The position numbers and the translations under genes are program-made. Under the pieces are notes generated by a model, which did not search any database, was not told the DNA's origin, and was given only the letters and a program-made list of their open reading frames with translations. Positions 9,099-17,510 of a DNA stretch of 58,548 bases are shown here, in pieces (position 1 is the first letter of the stretch; the number at the start of each line of letters is the position of its first letter). This stretch comes from CAWUKT01 sp963923035 (GTDB lineage: Bacteria > Bacteroidota > Bacteroidia > J057 > JADKCL01), in the NCBI GenBank assembly GCA_963923035.1, contig CAWUKT010000044.1, positions 1 through 58,548 on the forward strand. Reading direction: 5' to 3'.

Positions 9099-9907
9099 CA
9101 GGATTGGGGGATTGGGCTGGGTAAATGGAGAGGGCTGAATTCAAGGAAGAACGAACCGTCGGGGCGGGCCAATTGGTTGCATTGGACTTCGAAGACCGGT
9201 TCCAGCCAGGCGGGAACGAGGACCTCCTTGACAGGTCCCTGCACCACTTTGCGGCCATTTTGCAGGAGCAAGCAGGAATCTGCGAACCGGGCGGTAAGGT
9301 TGATGTCGTGGAGCACCGAAATGACGGTGCCCCCCGATTGGATAAATTCCCGGACGATGTTCAGCAGTAAATGCTGAAAGGCAATGTCGAGGTTGTTCAG
9401 GGGCTCATCCAGGAACAAGACCTTGCTGGAATAGCCTTCAGGGGTCCAGAGTTGGGTGAGGACCCGGGCCAATTGGACCCGTTGGCGCTCTCCTCCGGAC
9501 AATCCTTGCCATTGGCGGTGCAGGAGGTGTTCCACTTGGGTCTGGGCGGCCAGGCGAAGGGCGATATTGCGTCGGAGGGCCTTGCTTTCCTCTTTTCCGT
9601 AGGGGTAACGGCCCATCTCAATGATCTCGGCCACCCGAAAGGGGACTTCATCGGGGATTGTTTGTTCGAGAAATGCCCGGTTCCGGGCCAAGTCCCGTTC
9701 TTTCCACGCCGCCAACGACCGCCCCCGGAAGGTCACTTGTCCCCCCAAGGGGGCAACAAGGCCGCTCAGTACCTTCAGCAAGGTGCTTTTTCCCGCTCCA
9801 TTCGGCCCAATCAACGCATGGAGTTTCCCCGGCTCAAATTGACCCGAAACATCCTTGAGGAGCGATTTCCCCGCAATGGCATAATCGATATAAGAAAAAC
9901 GAATCAT
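9098..9907 (-). CDS. hmuV: Haem ABC transporter ATP-binding protein
   Basis: The 269-aa ATPase has Walker A GPNGAGKST (34-42), signature LSGGERQRV (~150), Walker B VLFLDEPLNNLD (~180) and the H-loop VLHDINL (~210). The longer frame upstream is only the permease gene read in another frame. ATG at 9907 is the right start because it overlaps the permease stop (ATGA). The length is typical of BtuD/FecE/HmuV-class import ATPases. With HmuU and HmuT it should drive periplasm-to-cytoplasm haem import. Confidence 0.9.
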   Translation of the reverse strand: MIRFSYIDYAIAGKSLLKDVSGQFEPGKLHALIGPNGAGKSTLLKVLSGLVAPLGGQVTFRGRSLAAWKERDLARNRAFLEQTIPDEVPFRVAEIIEMGRYPYGKEESKALRRNIALRLAAQTQVEHLLHRQWQGLSGGERQRVQLARVLTQLWTPEGYSSKVLFLDEPLNNLDIAFQHLLLNIVREFIQSGGTVISVLHDINLTARFADSCLLLQNGRKVVQGPVKEVLVPAWLEPVFEVQCNQLARPDGSFFLEFSPLHLPSPIPQS

Positions 9908-10953
9908 GCCCGGGCAACTCCTTTCGAACGGTTTTTGAGCAGCAATTGAAGGAAGACCGGCGCCCCGACAATGGCTGTCACCACTCCAATGGGCAATTCC
10001 ATGGGGGCGACGAGCGTTCTGGCGAGGGTATCGGCGACCACGAGTAAGATGGCGCCATTCAGGGCTGAGAGGGGAATCAGGTGGCGGTAGTCGGCGCCAA
10101 ACAACTTGCGCGTGAGGTGCGGAACCACCAAACCTACAAATCCGATGGTCCCGGCCACAGCCACAGCAGCTCCGACTGCCAGGGTACTCAAGATGAAGAG
10201 GGTGATTTTCAAGCGTTGAACGGGGATGCCGAGGAGGAGGGCCGAGGATTCTCCGAGGCTGAAGGCATTCAGGACCCGGCCCAGGGTGGGAAGAATGACG
10301 AGGGGAAACAGGACAAAGGGCACCACGGTCAGGATATGCGACCATGTGGCCCCGCCCAGGGAACCCATGGTCCAAAACGTGAGGTCCCGGAGCTGGTCGT
10401 CGTCGGCGAGGAAGATGAGGAAGCCGGTAAAGGCAATGACAAGGGCCTGGACGGCGACCCCTGCGAGGAGCAGGGTGGTCACTTGGGTCTGGCCCCGGAA
10501 GGTGGCGATTCGGAGCACCATCAGTCCGGTACCACAGGCGCCAAGAAAGGCGCTGACCGCTAATCCGTATTGCATCCACCAACTGCCCAGGGCCAGGCCG
10601 AGGGCAGAAATGCCGACAATAAAGCTGGCGGCGGCAGCGGTAGATCCCGCCGTGATCCCGATCAGCCCGGGGGCAGCCAGGGGATTGCGGAACAAGCCCT
10701 GGAGGGTGGCGCCGCTGAGGGCCAGCCCGGCCCCGACGACGGCCCCGAGAACGATTCGGGGCAGCCGGATGTGGACGACGATGGCTTCCTGCTGGCCGGA
10801 AAATCCGCCATCTCCCACCAGCGCGAGCTGGTGGAGTAGGATTTGGAGCACCTGGCCCGGTTGAATGGAAAAGGCCCCTACGCCACCGGCCACGGTGAGG
10901 ACCAGCAAAAGCAGGCCTCCGAGGGTGAGATAGGTGATGAGGGGGCGTTTCAT
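9904..10953 (-). CDS. hmuU: Haem ABC transporter permease (FecCD/BtuC family)
   Basis: The ATG at 10953 gives a 349-aa protein starting MKRPLITYLTLGG. About ten hydrophobic segments and the FecCD hallmarks are visible: RLPRIVLGAVVGAGLALSGA near 65-90, and PHLTRKLFGADYRHLIP followed by GVVTAIVGAPVF near the end. An upstream in-frame start at 11016 would add 21 residues overlapping hmuT and is unlikely. The gene starts one base after the hmuT stop and overlaps hmuV by 4 bp. Confidence 0.9.
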   Translation of the reverse strand: MKRPLITYLTLGGLLLLVLTVAGGVGAFSIQPGQVLQILLHQLALVGDGGFSGQQEAIVVHIRLPRIVLGAVVGAGLALSGATLQGLFRNPLAAPGLIGITAGSTAAAASFIVGISALGLALGSWWMQYGLAVSAFLGACGTGLMVLRIATFRGQTQVTTLLLAGVAVQALVIAFTGFLIFLADDDQLRDLTFWTMGSLGGATWSHILTVVPFVLFPLVILPTLGRVLNAFSLGESSALLLGIPVQRLKITLFILSTLAVGAAVAVAGTIGFVGLVVPHLTRKLFGADYRHLIPLSALNGAILLVVADTLARTLVAPMELPIGVVTAIVGAPVFLQLLLKNRSKGVARA

Positions 10954-10954
10954 A

Positions 10955-11836
10955 TCAGGATTGGGTATTGATTTGGTTGACCAGTTGCTGCACGGCTTCG
11001 GCCAGGCGGGGACCAAATCCCAGCATCAATTGGCCGTCCATGGTGACGATGCGGTTTAGCTTGCCGGCATCGGTCAAGGAGACCCCGGGAATGTCTTGTA
11101 TCCCGGTATCTCCGCCGAGGCTTTCCAGGCCCGAATCAAACATAAGGATGGTTCCGGGATTGGCGGAGACGACGGCCTCCGAAGTGAGGGGGCGGAAGTC
11201 CTCAAAGGCTTCTACCGCATTGACGCCGCCAATCAGCTGGATCATGGCGTCGGCAGCCGTATTCTTTCCGGCCACCATCAAGGTGCCGGCGCCGCGGGCG
11301 TAGATGAACAGGATGCGTTCAGGTTGGATGAGTTGGGGCGCATTTTCCATGTCCCCATTTATTTTTTCGATCAGCTTCTTCGCTTCCTCTTCTTTTCCCA
11401 CTGCTTGCCCTACCGCTTCCACCGTTTTCCCCAATCCTTCCACCGAGTATTCCCTTGGAACCAGGTGCAAGGTCGCCCCCGCTTGTTCCAATTGTTGCTG
11501 AAGTTGGGGAGTGACTTCACCGTCGAATCCGATAATCTGGTCGGGCTCGGTGGACAAAAGTCCTTCCAGGCTGAGGTTTCGGACGTGGCCAACTTTGGGA
11601 AGGCTGTTCAGGCTGGTCGGATAGGTCGTGGTCACATCGACTCCCACGAGGGAAGATTCCAGTCCCAATTCCACGAGGATTTCGGAGAGGGTGCCGCCGA
11701 GGGAGACAATGCGGGAGGTAGAGGGGGCAGATTCCGTTTGGGTTGGGTCCGAGGAAGAATTTTGACAACCCAGCTGGCCCAAGGCCAGCCAGGTTGCCAA
11801 CATGATTTTAATGAACGCTGATGCTAGAAATTTCAA
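10955..11836 (-). CDS. hmuT: Haem ABC transporter substrate-binding lipoprotein
   Basis: This 293-aa protein starts at a TTG (11836) that overlaps the upstream stop codon as TTGA, so translation is probably coupled. The signal peptide leads to LGQLGCQNSSS, a lipobox-like LxGC site at Cys24. The remainder is a PF01497-type periplasmic binding protein (RIVSLGGTLSEILVELG, then DQIIGFDGEVTP and IMLFDSG-like segments). It should deliver haem to HmuUV. The initiator is read as Met; the next ATG (M12) would cut into the signal peptide, which supports the TTG. Confidence 0.85.
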   Translation of the reverse strand: MKFLASAFIKIMLATWLALGQLGCQNSSSDPTQTESAPSTSRIVSLGGTLSEILVELGLESSLVGVDVTTTYPTSLNSLPKVGHVRNLSLEGLLSTEPDQIIGFDGEVTPQLQQQLEQAGATLHLVPREYSVEGLGKTVEAVGQAVGKEEEAKKLIEKINGDMENAPQLIQPERILFIYARGAGTLMVAGKNTAADAMIQLIGGVNAVEAFEDFRPLTSEAVVSANPGTILMFDSGLESLGGDTGIQDIPGVSLTDAGKLNRIVTMDGQLMLGFGPRLAEAVQQLVNQINTQS

Positions 11837-13080
11837 TGTACAAGGAGTTTTTGGGTGACGTGGCCAAGGTTGGATTGGAGGCGGACAAAGTAGATACCGG
11901 CATCAAAACCATCGAGGTGGAGGGGAATGTCCTTGAGGCCCGCCGTCTGAAAGCCCAGATTGGTGCGGGAAAGTTCCCGGCCCTGCATGTCGAGGATGGA
12001 GATGACCATGTCGGTTTGGGGCTGGACCATGTCCACAATGAGGTGGCTGGTCCCTTGGATCGCTGGGTTGGGTGCCAGGCCAATGGAACCGAAGCCGAAA
12101 TCCGGCCGGGTCTGGGACAGGGCTACATTTTCCTTGTCGAAAACGATGTTCCCGGTGCTGCTGCCTTCAAATGCAGTGAATACCACCCGCCAGATATTGC
12201 CGTCCACGGCTTTGATGAAGTAGGCGGTACTGTCGGCGAGGTCGTACTGGAAGGTCGTCATGTTAAAGGTCTTCCAGTCGTAGCCGATGGTGTTGATATG
12301 GTGGCTCATCGGCTCTCCGGCGTAGCCGGCCGATTGCGGATTGGGGGTCACCACTTCGGCGACTTCCACCCCGGCATTGTGAAGGGCGCCTGTCACGGGG
12401 TAGTAGACGCCGGGAGACAGCTCACCCGTGTAACGGGTAAACAACAGGTCCCAGCTGGTATTCAGGGGCTCCAAATCCACCATCTGATCGCTGCCGACGT
12501 GGTAGTAACCGAAGTTCTTGTCGGTATAATTGGACTTGGCGAGGTTCTTGGTCAACTCGTTGCTGCCATCCAGATCGGAGATGGAAAAGGTAAATACGCC
12601 TCCGCTGAGGCTGCGGATCCAGATTTTCTTCTGGACACCGGCCTGCGTCTCCAGGATATACAGGCTATCCCCCTGAACGGCGTGGGTGATGATGTTGTAG
12701 TTGCCCCATCCGAGGTCGAAGTTGCCGTCGTTGCCCTGGTTGAAGGCGCCGAGGGCCCACGAGGTATCTGCATTGACGAGGGGTTTCCAGAAGGTGGCAT
12801 TGGTATCGAGGTTGTTCCAGTGGGCGGTGTCGCCCGCCTCGTATCGGTACAGGACGTGGCCGATTCCTCCGTTGATGCGGATGGCAGATCCGAAGCCGCT
12901 GGCATCAAAGGCAATGTCCCAATCGGCGGCAGTGTGGCTGGAAACCGTTCCCTGGTCCAGGCTGTAATAGGTTTGGAGGGCGTACTGGCCCCCGAGCGAC
13001 ACCGTGTCGGTGGCGACCTGGGCCGAGATGCTTGCGTGTACAAACAGAAGGGAGAGAATGATTGTAAACGTGATCTTCAT
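11833..13080 (-). CDS. T9SS-secreted HmuY-like haem-binding protein (first gene of haem operon)
   Basis: This 415-aa protein has a Sec signal peptide (cleavage near SISAQ, residue 20). Its HmuY-like region (about 20-310) shares WDLLFTRYTGE, NTIGYDWKTFNM and the YFIKAVDGNIWRVVF block with the lipoprotein HmuY at 4528-5499. The last ~80 residues (LAPNPAIQGTSHLIVDM to QKLLVH) form a T9SS type A sorting domain with the typical SILDMQGREL and GIYFVRL motifs. Instead of lipid anchoring, this paralogue should therefore be exported through T9SS as a released or surface-bound hemophore. It is the first gene of the operon and follows the Fur-like palindrome at 13099-13117. Confidence 0.8.
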   Translation of the reverse strand: MKITFTIILSLLFVHASISAQVATDTVSLGGQYALQTYYSLDQGTVSSHTAADWDIAFDASGFGSAIRINGGIGHVLYRYEAGDTAHWNNLDTNATFWKPLVNADTSWALGAFNQGNDGNFDLGWGNYNIITHAVQGDSLYILETQAGVQKKIWIRSLSGGVFTFSISDLDGSNELTKNLAKSNYTDKNFGYYHVGSDQMVDLEPLNTSWDLLFTRYTGELSPGVYYPVTGALHNAGVEVAEVVTPNPQSAGYAGEPMSHHINTIGYDWKTFNMTTFQYDLADSTAYFIKAVDGNIWRVVFTAFEGSSTGNIVFDKENVALSQTRPDFGFGSIGLAPNPAIQGTSHLIVDMVQPQTDMVISILDMQGRELSRTNLGFQTAGLKDIPLHLDGFDAGIYFVRLQSNLGHVTQKLLVH

Positions 13081-13098
13081 TGGAGTCTATATGAGCTT

Positions 13099-13117
13099 AT
13101 TTAGAATCGTTTTAAAT
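13099..13117 (-). promoter_or_regulatory. Fur-box-like palindrome upstream of the haem operon
   Basis: ATTTAGAATCGTTTTAAAT is a 19-bp near-palindrome: arm ATTTAGAA against ATTTAAAA (7 of 8), with a 3-base centre. It lies 18 bases upstream of the first operon start (13080). Its form and AT-rich arms resemble Fur operators, as expected for an iron/haem-repressed operon. The regulator is inferred; no fur gene is in the window. Confidence 0.5.
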
Positions 13118-13394
13118 AGTGATACAAAAGACGGAATGAATGCCGCGTCGGACAATACCTTGCCAATGGCATTTTTCAATTGGGACTTGGCTAGGATTGG
13201 GTAAATGAATTTCTGGGAGGCTCTTACCCTGATTTGGGTAGTGGAGGAGGAAATTGGGTAGTAAAAATTAGGAGCTTGCCGGGTAGAGTGGGGGAGGAGA
13301 AGGAGAATGGGAAAGGCAAGACCGATTTCCATCTGCAACCCAACGCACCTTTCATTCCTCCGCCACCATCTATTATTGTCTTAAATTGAATCCC

Positions 13395-13631
13395 ATGCGC
13401 AAGACCTCCACGGGCCTCGTCCTGCTGTTTGCCAGCCTTACCCTGGGCCTCGCACCTTTTTCTCCGGAGCCTCATCTCGTCGCCAATCTGCGGTGGATTG
13501 CCGGCGGTGCGGTCGGCATGGAGTCCACGAATTGGTTCGATACGCTCCTGCACGGGACGCCGTGGCTGCTGTTGCTGGTCTGGATCGGCCTTCAGGTGGC
13601 CCAGCGGCTTTCTCCCAAGTCTTCCCATTGA
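13395..13631 (+). CDS. Small conserved membrane protein
   Basis: The ATG at 13395 gives a 78-aa protein with two hydrophobic segments (about 6-22 and 54-70) around PFSPEPHLVANLRWIAGGAV. This signature recurs in small Bacteroidota proteins often labelled 'RND transporter' in databases, although the sequence is far too short to be a pump. A TTG three codons upstream is possible but not needed. It lies divergent from the haem operon and ~105 bp before the next gene. Function unknown; inner-membrane location is likely. Confidence 0.6.
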   Translation: MRKTSTGLVLLFASLTLGLAPFSPEPHLVANLRWIAGGAVGMESTNWFDTLLHGTPWLLLLVWIGLQVAQRLSPKSSH

Positions 13632-13684
13632 CCCCCAGGGTGGACTTTCATCCGCCTTATTTTTCCTCATCCTCGTAAAATCCC

Positions 13685-13715
13685 TTTGTTTGCCCCGCCA
13701 TTCCTCGTAATTTTC
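13685..13715 (+). promoter_or_regulatory. Bacteroidota-type promoter
   Basis: TTTG at 13685-13688 and TAATTTTC at 13708-13715 are separated by 19 bases. This is the expected spacing for TTTG-N19-TAnnTTTG, with one mismatch in the -7 box. The ATG of the downstream gene is at 13739, leaving a short 5' leader. Confidence 0.55.
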
Positions 13716-13738
13716 TTCCTCACCTACCAACGCATACC

Positions 13739-14428
13739 ATGGAATTCTCGCAATCGCTCCTCCACCGCCTTAACGCCCGCTTCGGGGTGATTTGGGTCCA
13801 GACGCCGGACCTCTTGTTGTTTTACAAGCGCCTGCGGGCGGTCGCGCTGGAAGGAGATTATACGCTGTACAAGTGGACGAGTGCGGAGGGCCTGATGGAA
13901 ATGGGGCTGATCATGGATACGGTCCTGCCGATTGGGGATGCGATTGGGGATGTGCGGCAGGTACTGACCGAGGCCGTTCGCCGGACGGATGAGCTGAGTC
14001 GGGAGATTTTTGTGGTGGAAGGAATCGCGGACCTGATGCACTACACAGATGTGAAGATCCTGCTGCAAAAACTGGCCGTGGAATTGCCAACGAGCAAATA
14101 TCCCATGCACGTGATCCTGCCGTCCCCGCGGCTGGTGCTGCCGGAAGAGGTGGTTCGGTTCGTCGACCTGATGTCGATGCCGGAAGCCACGCAAGAAGAT
14201 CTCCGGGAGGTTTTGAAGGAGTTGGAAAAAGGAATGGGAATGGAGATTGGGGCGGAATTGGCGGATCGGCTGGCGCAAACGGCGGTGGGAATGACCTTGT
14301 TGGAGGCGAAGAATACCTTCCGCCTGGTGGCCGTGGAGACGGGATTTGTGGAAGCAGGCGTGGCCGTCGTGCAGCGGGAATTGGAACGCATCCAGGAAAA
14401 ATTGGATTCTTCTAGCGGGAACGACTAA
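13739..14428 (+). CDS. Stand-alone N-terminal domain resembling Ycf46-type AAA proteins
   Basis: The 229-aa protein has the pattern of the N-terminal regulatory half of Ycf46/AAA proteins. Residues 15-45 read FGVIWVQTPDLLLFYKRLR then LYKWTSAEG. These are followed by EIFVVEGIADLMHYTDVKIL, MHVILPSPRLVLPEEV and, late, AQTAVGMTLLEAKNTFRLVA, the segment that normally precedes Walker A. The protein stops about 30 residues later and has no Walker A or B, so it cannot be an ATPase by itself. The stop codon overlaps that of the convergent gene at 14425. Family assignment is by motif recall and moderately sure. Confidence 0.5.
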   Translation: MEFSQSLLHRLNARFGVIWVQTPDLLLFYKRLRAVALEGDYTLYKWTSAEGLMEMGLIMDTVLPIGDAIGDVRQVLTEAVRRTDELSREIFVVEGIADLMHYTDVKILLQKLAVELPTSKYPMHVILPSPRLVLPEEVVRFVDLMSMPEATQEDLREVLKELEKGMGMEIGAELADRLAQTAVGMTLLEAKNTFRLVAVETGFVEAGVAVVQRELERIQEKLDSSSGND

Positions 14429-14766
14429 TCCCTGATCTGCGCCCAGACCGTTTCCATCCATTGGGCTTCTTCGGTCCCGTAGCGCCCATCCGCGAAGAAC
14501 AAGCGCTTCAACAATTTCAAAGCCTTTTCCCGGGCCTTGGGAGCCGCAAGGGCGGACTTGATTTCTGCTTGCAAGGCCTCCCGATGGTCGGCATCTGCCT
14601 GCTGGTACTCTCTCAGAGCGGCCAGATAGACCTCTGATCCCACTCCCAAGCGAATCATTTTTTCTTCCCGGGGATGAATCACCTCATCCGCCGAAGCTGC
14701 TGAAATCAACAGCAACGCCAGTATCCGACGCAGGGCCACCCCCGAAAGCGCTTCTCCTTCTCTCAT
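14425..14766 (-). CDS. Helical TerB-like protein
   Basis: Choosing the ATG at 14766 gives 113 aa, MREGEALSGVALRRILALLL onward. The pattern of helices, ISAASADEVIHPREEKMI near the start and LLKRLFFADGRYGTEEAQWM near the end, is that of TerB/DjlA-like domains, with acidic DE pairs at both half-sites. It has no signal peptide. The 3' end overlaps the convergent Ycf46-like gene by 4 bp. Role unknown. Confidence 0.45.
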   Translation of the reverse strand: MREGEALSGVALRRILALLLISAASADEVIHPREEKMIRLGVGSEVYLAALREYQQADADHREALQAEIKSALAAPKAREKALKLLKRLFFADGRYGTEEAQWMETVWAQIRD

Positions 14767-14877
14767 ACCCCAATGTACCCACAACTCCCGCTTTTTTCGA
14801 ATTCATTTCCCAAAAAGCAAGGAGAATCCGTATCTTCTTTCCAATTAATTTTCAATCAACTATTTACATTACTGATT

Positions 14878-15258
14878 ATGCCAGAAACAAAAAGCCTCAA
14901 GGAGCGCTTCAAGGAGAAACTGAATAAACTTGAAGCGGGTATCAAAGACCTTGCCTCGCTCGACGTCACCACCCTCAGCGGTGACATTTCCGTCATTCCC
15001 TCCAGCGAAAACCGCCCCTTTGATCTGGACGCGGTGGTCGAGCAGCTTTCCAATCAGGATTCGACCGTAGAAGGAAAGATTTATGTGGTCGCGACGACCC
15101 ACATGAAGGCGGACCAGGACACCATTCAATTTGTGAAAGCGGAACTGACCGCCGATGAAAAGACCTTGGTGGAAGCCCACCATGAAGCGGTGAAGACGGC
15201 TCAGGAGGCCCGTTCGAGCTTTCTGAACTTCATCAAGGAATTCATCAAGCCGGGATAA
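14878..15258 (+). CDS. Hypothetical protein, 126 aa
   Basis: The ATG at 14878 (MPETKSLKERFKEKLNKLEA) starts a soluble, charged protein of 126 aa. It begins with a coiled-coil-like helix, has a central beta-rich region (SGDISVIPSSENRPFDLDAV, then GKIYVVATTHMKADQD) and ends with a helix. The central part resembles neither a known enzyme nor a DNA-binding domain. Only 6 bp separate it from the 576-aa gene downstream, so the two are probably cotranscribed and may work together. An upstream in-frame start (14773) would add a low-quality leader and is rejected. Confidence 0.6.
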   Translation: MPETKSLKERFKEKLNKLEAGIKDLASLDVTTLSGDISVIPSSENRPFDLDAVVEQLSNQDSTVEGKIYVVATTHMKADQDTIQFVKAELTADEKTLVEAHHEAVKTAQEARSSFLNFIKEFIKPG

Positions 15259-15264
15259 ACATCC

Positions 15265-16995
15265 ATGGCGACCACTGCTTCCGAAAGGGCTTCACTCCAG
15301 GAATTCATCCCCGCCGACTACCTCGACGGCCTCGCGGTCGGTCGGCGGGAGGACTTTTTGCAGCCGCTGATGGACCTGGGGTACCTCGAACGGGGCCTGT
15401 ACCACCCGGAGGTGGTCGCCCGTGCCTTGTCCCCGGCCCCTTGGCCGGGCCCGGCCTACCAGTACGTCTACCGGGCGGTCGACCAGGCGCTCCAGGCGTT
15501 TCGGCTGGATGCGGTGGAACTCGGCTTGCTCAAGCCGAGTGAGGTGGCGGCCCACCTGGAAGACATCGAGAACCATGCGCTCCATCCGGGTTCCATGGAA
15601 ATGGACCTCTTGCTCCGCCTGGTGGCTTTCGACGGCGAATTTATCTTCTCTGAGTTCCCCGATTTGGGCGAGGTTTCCCTCCGGTCCCGCCAGTTGCAGT
15701 ACCGGCTGGATGTCCTGGGGCTCCAGGACCAGGACGTCGGCAGTCCCTTTTCTGCGGCGGATGTGGAAGCATTTGAGCAGTTGGGGAAATGGATGGAGGA
15801 GGACAAGCGGGAAAAAGTCTTGCAGGTCATCGGCGATGTCGATGCGCTGTCGGACCAATTGGTTGGGAAGCTAAAGGATTCGCCCATGGGGCGTCCCCTG
15901 GCCTTTTTCCGCTTGGATGAGTCCCCCTTTCCGACCCTCGGCAACCGTCCCCGGCTCTTTCGCCGGGAATTGCGCCGCAACCTCCCCTTCAATTTGTGGG
16001 AAGCGATCCAAAGCCTGATCAATATCAAATCCTTCGTCCGGTACCGCGTGGTCAACCTCAACGAATTGAATGCGCGGCGGGATTCCGCGGAGAACCACCT
16101 GCTCCTGCGCTTGCTCCAGGTGCAATTGTGGTCCCGGGGGCATTACCAAGGCCGATTGGACGCTGAAATTGGGCCTTTGACGTTGGAAGCGTTGCAGGAC
16201 CACATTGAAATGCAGGGGGAGAAGGCCGATACCTACCTGCTCAACCTGGGCACCAAGGAGGAAGACCATTCTCCCGATTGGGCGGTGAACATCAAAGGAT
16301 TGTTCGACGGCTTTCGTCCCCGCAGGCGGGCTCCCAAAGGGATGGGCGACATGATGGAGGAATTGGAAAAGGACCTGGGGCAACTCGCTCCGGAGGAGCG
16401 GGAAGCGTTCCAATGGAAGCTCCAGGAAGTCCATACCCATTCGGTGGCGGACGTGCAGGAAAATATGCAATCGGGGCGCCGGTCCTATCCCGGCATCCGC
16501 GGCTGGTTGCAGGCCTTTGCCCGGCGCGGACGCCGCCTGCTGGACTTCTTGCGGGAAGGCTTCAAGAAGGTGACCCGCTTTCTGGGGAACGTGGTGCGGA
16601 GCATCAAGCGCTATATCCGCGAAGGCCTTCGTGTGCTCGGGAGTGGCTTCCACTTCCTCTTTTCATCCCGCCAATTCACCGCCTATTCAGGAGACAAGTT
16701 GGTCCTCCTTTCGGATTTCGATGCGGATTTTGACCTGGTGACGCTGGCGGCGAAGGATGTGGATCCGGCGACGGTCGACCTGCACAAACGTCACCTGGAC
16801 CGGGTGGCCCGGAACCTGTACATCAGCCTGGACATTGCGGGGATGGTATTGGGATGGGCGGTGCGCGTGGCCGCGGCCGGATTTACCTGGCCCAGCCTGG
16901 TGCTGTACACGGCCCGGATCCTGCGTCGGAAGCTGGCTGGCCGGTGGAGAAACATCGGCAGCTCATTGGCGATGAAAGTAGAGGCGCTGGGCTAG
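15265..16995 (+). CDS. Hypothetical protein with peptidoglycan-binding-like repeats and C-terminal membrane-associated region
   Basis: This 576-aa protein has two short stretches resembling PG_binding_1 helices: LMDLGYLERGLYHPEVVARA (32-51) and LLQVQLWSRGHYQGRLDAEI with GPLTLEALQD (~287-316). The central part is helical and charged. After a basic region (about 410-455, many Arg/Lys) comes a hydrophobic stretch near 515-550 that could be one or two membrane segments. There is no signal peptide, so the PG-binding pattern may be used for another purpose. The gene is paired with the 126-aa gene upstream and ends 12 bp from a convergent gene. No function can be assigned. Confidence 0.55.
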   Translation: MATTASERASLQEFIPADYLDGLAVGRREDFLQPLMDLGYLERGLYHPEVVARALSPAPWPGPAYQYVYRAVDQALQAFRLDAVELGLLKPSEVAAHLEDIENHALHPGSMEMDLLLRLVAFDGEFIFSEFPDLGEVSLRSRQLQYRLDVLGLQDQDVGSPFSAADVEAFEQLGKWMEEDKREKVLQVIGDVDALSDQLVGKLKDSPMGRPLAFFRLDESPFPTLGNRPRLFRRELRRNLPFNLWEAIQSLINIKSFVRYRVVNLNELNARRDSAENHLLLRLLQVQLWSRGHYQGRLDAEIGPLTLEALQDHIEMQGEKADTYLLNLGTKEEDHSPDWAVNIKGLFDGFRPRRRAPKGMGDMMEELEKDLGQLAPEEREAFQWKLQEVHTHSVADVQENMQSGRRSYPGIRGWLQAFARRGRRLLDFLREGFKKVTRFLGNVVRSIKRYIREGLRVLGSGFHFLFSSRQFTAYSGDKLVLLSDFDADFDLVTLAAKDVDPATVDLHKRHLDRVARNLYISLDIAGMVLGWAVRVAAAGFTWPSLVLYTARILRRKLAGRWRNIGSSLAMKVEALG

Positions 16996-17006
16996 TCCAG
17001 CGGTGT

Positions 17007-17510
17007 TCATTTCCCTTTTCCCAACCCATACCTCAATCCCACTCCCAATTGGCCACTCAGGGCCCGTCCCCCAAATCGATCCCACCAAAACAAATACCCT
17101 CCCTGGGCTTCCAGCACAATGGATTCGGTCAGGGACCAGCCCCATCCAAGCTCTCCCGCATAGCGGTGCGCCGCAAAAAATACGTCGCTCAGCTTCAGGT
17201 AAAACCCGTAGGACTGGCCCACGCGGCCTTTTCCCTGGGCGAAGTGAACATTGCCCTGCGCGTACAATGGGAGCCCCAGGGCCCCCGGGAAGATGCCCAG
17301 ACCGGTGCCTGCCCCCGCCGAGTAGCGGGCATTGAAGCGGTACAGGACGCGTTGTTCCAATTGGAAAATGGGGCGTTCCTTCGCGTAGGAGCCCGCGTGG
17401 AGTGGGGCCACCTGGAATATGCTGGCGCCTTCCAACCCAGGATCCTGGGCGAGCAATAGGCTGGGAAAGACCCCAAAGGTGAGGAGCAGCAGCAGTTTAA
17501 AGGATTTCAT
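17007..17510 (-). CDS. Predicted outer-membrane beta-barrel-like protein
   Basis: The 167-aa protein starts with a clear signal peptide (MKSFKLLLLLTFGVFPSLLL, cleavage near AQD). The rest alternates aromatic and hydrophobic residues in short strands (FYLKLSDVFFAAHRYAGELG, GYLFWWDRFG) and ends QLGVGLRYGLGKGK. This suggests a small barrel such as an OmpW/OmpX-like protein. It overlaps the upstream beta-helix lipoprotein gene by 14 bp, so the two are an operon. No specific family is recognised. Confidence 0.55.
   Translation of the reverse strand: MKSFKLLLLLTFGVFPSLLLAQDPGLEGASIFQVAPLHAGSYAKERPIFQLEQRVLYRFNARYSAGAGTGLGIFPGALGLPLYAQGNVHFAQGKGRVGQSYGFYLKLSDVFFAAHRYAGELGWGWSLTESIVLEAQGGYLFWWDRFGGRALSGQLGVGLRYGLGKGK

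Noticed and set aside
10953..11016. Longer N-terminus of the haem permease
   Set aside because: The extra 21 residues overlap hmuT in another frame and lack hydrophobic character; the start at 10953 gives a normal first helix.
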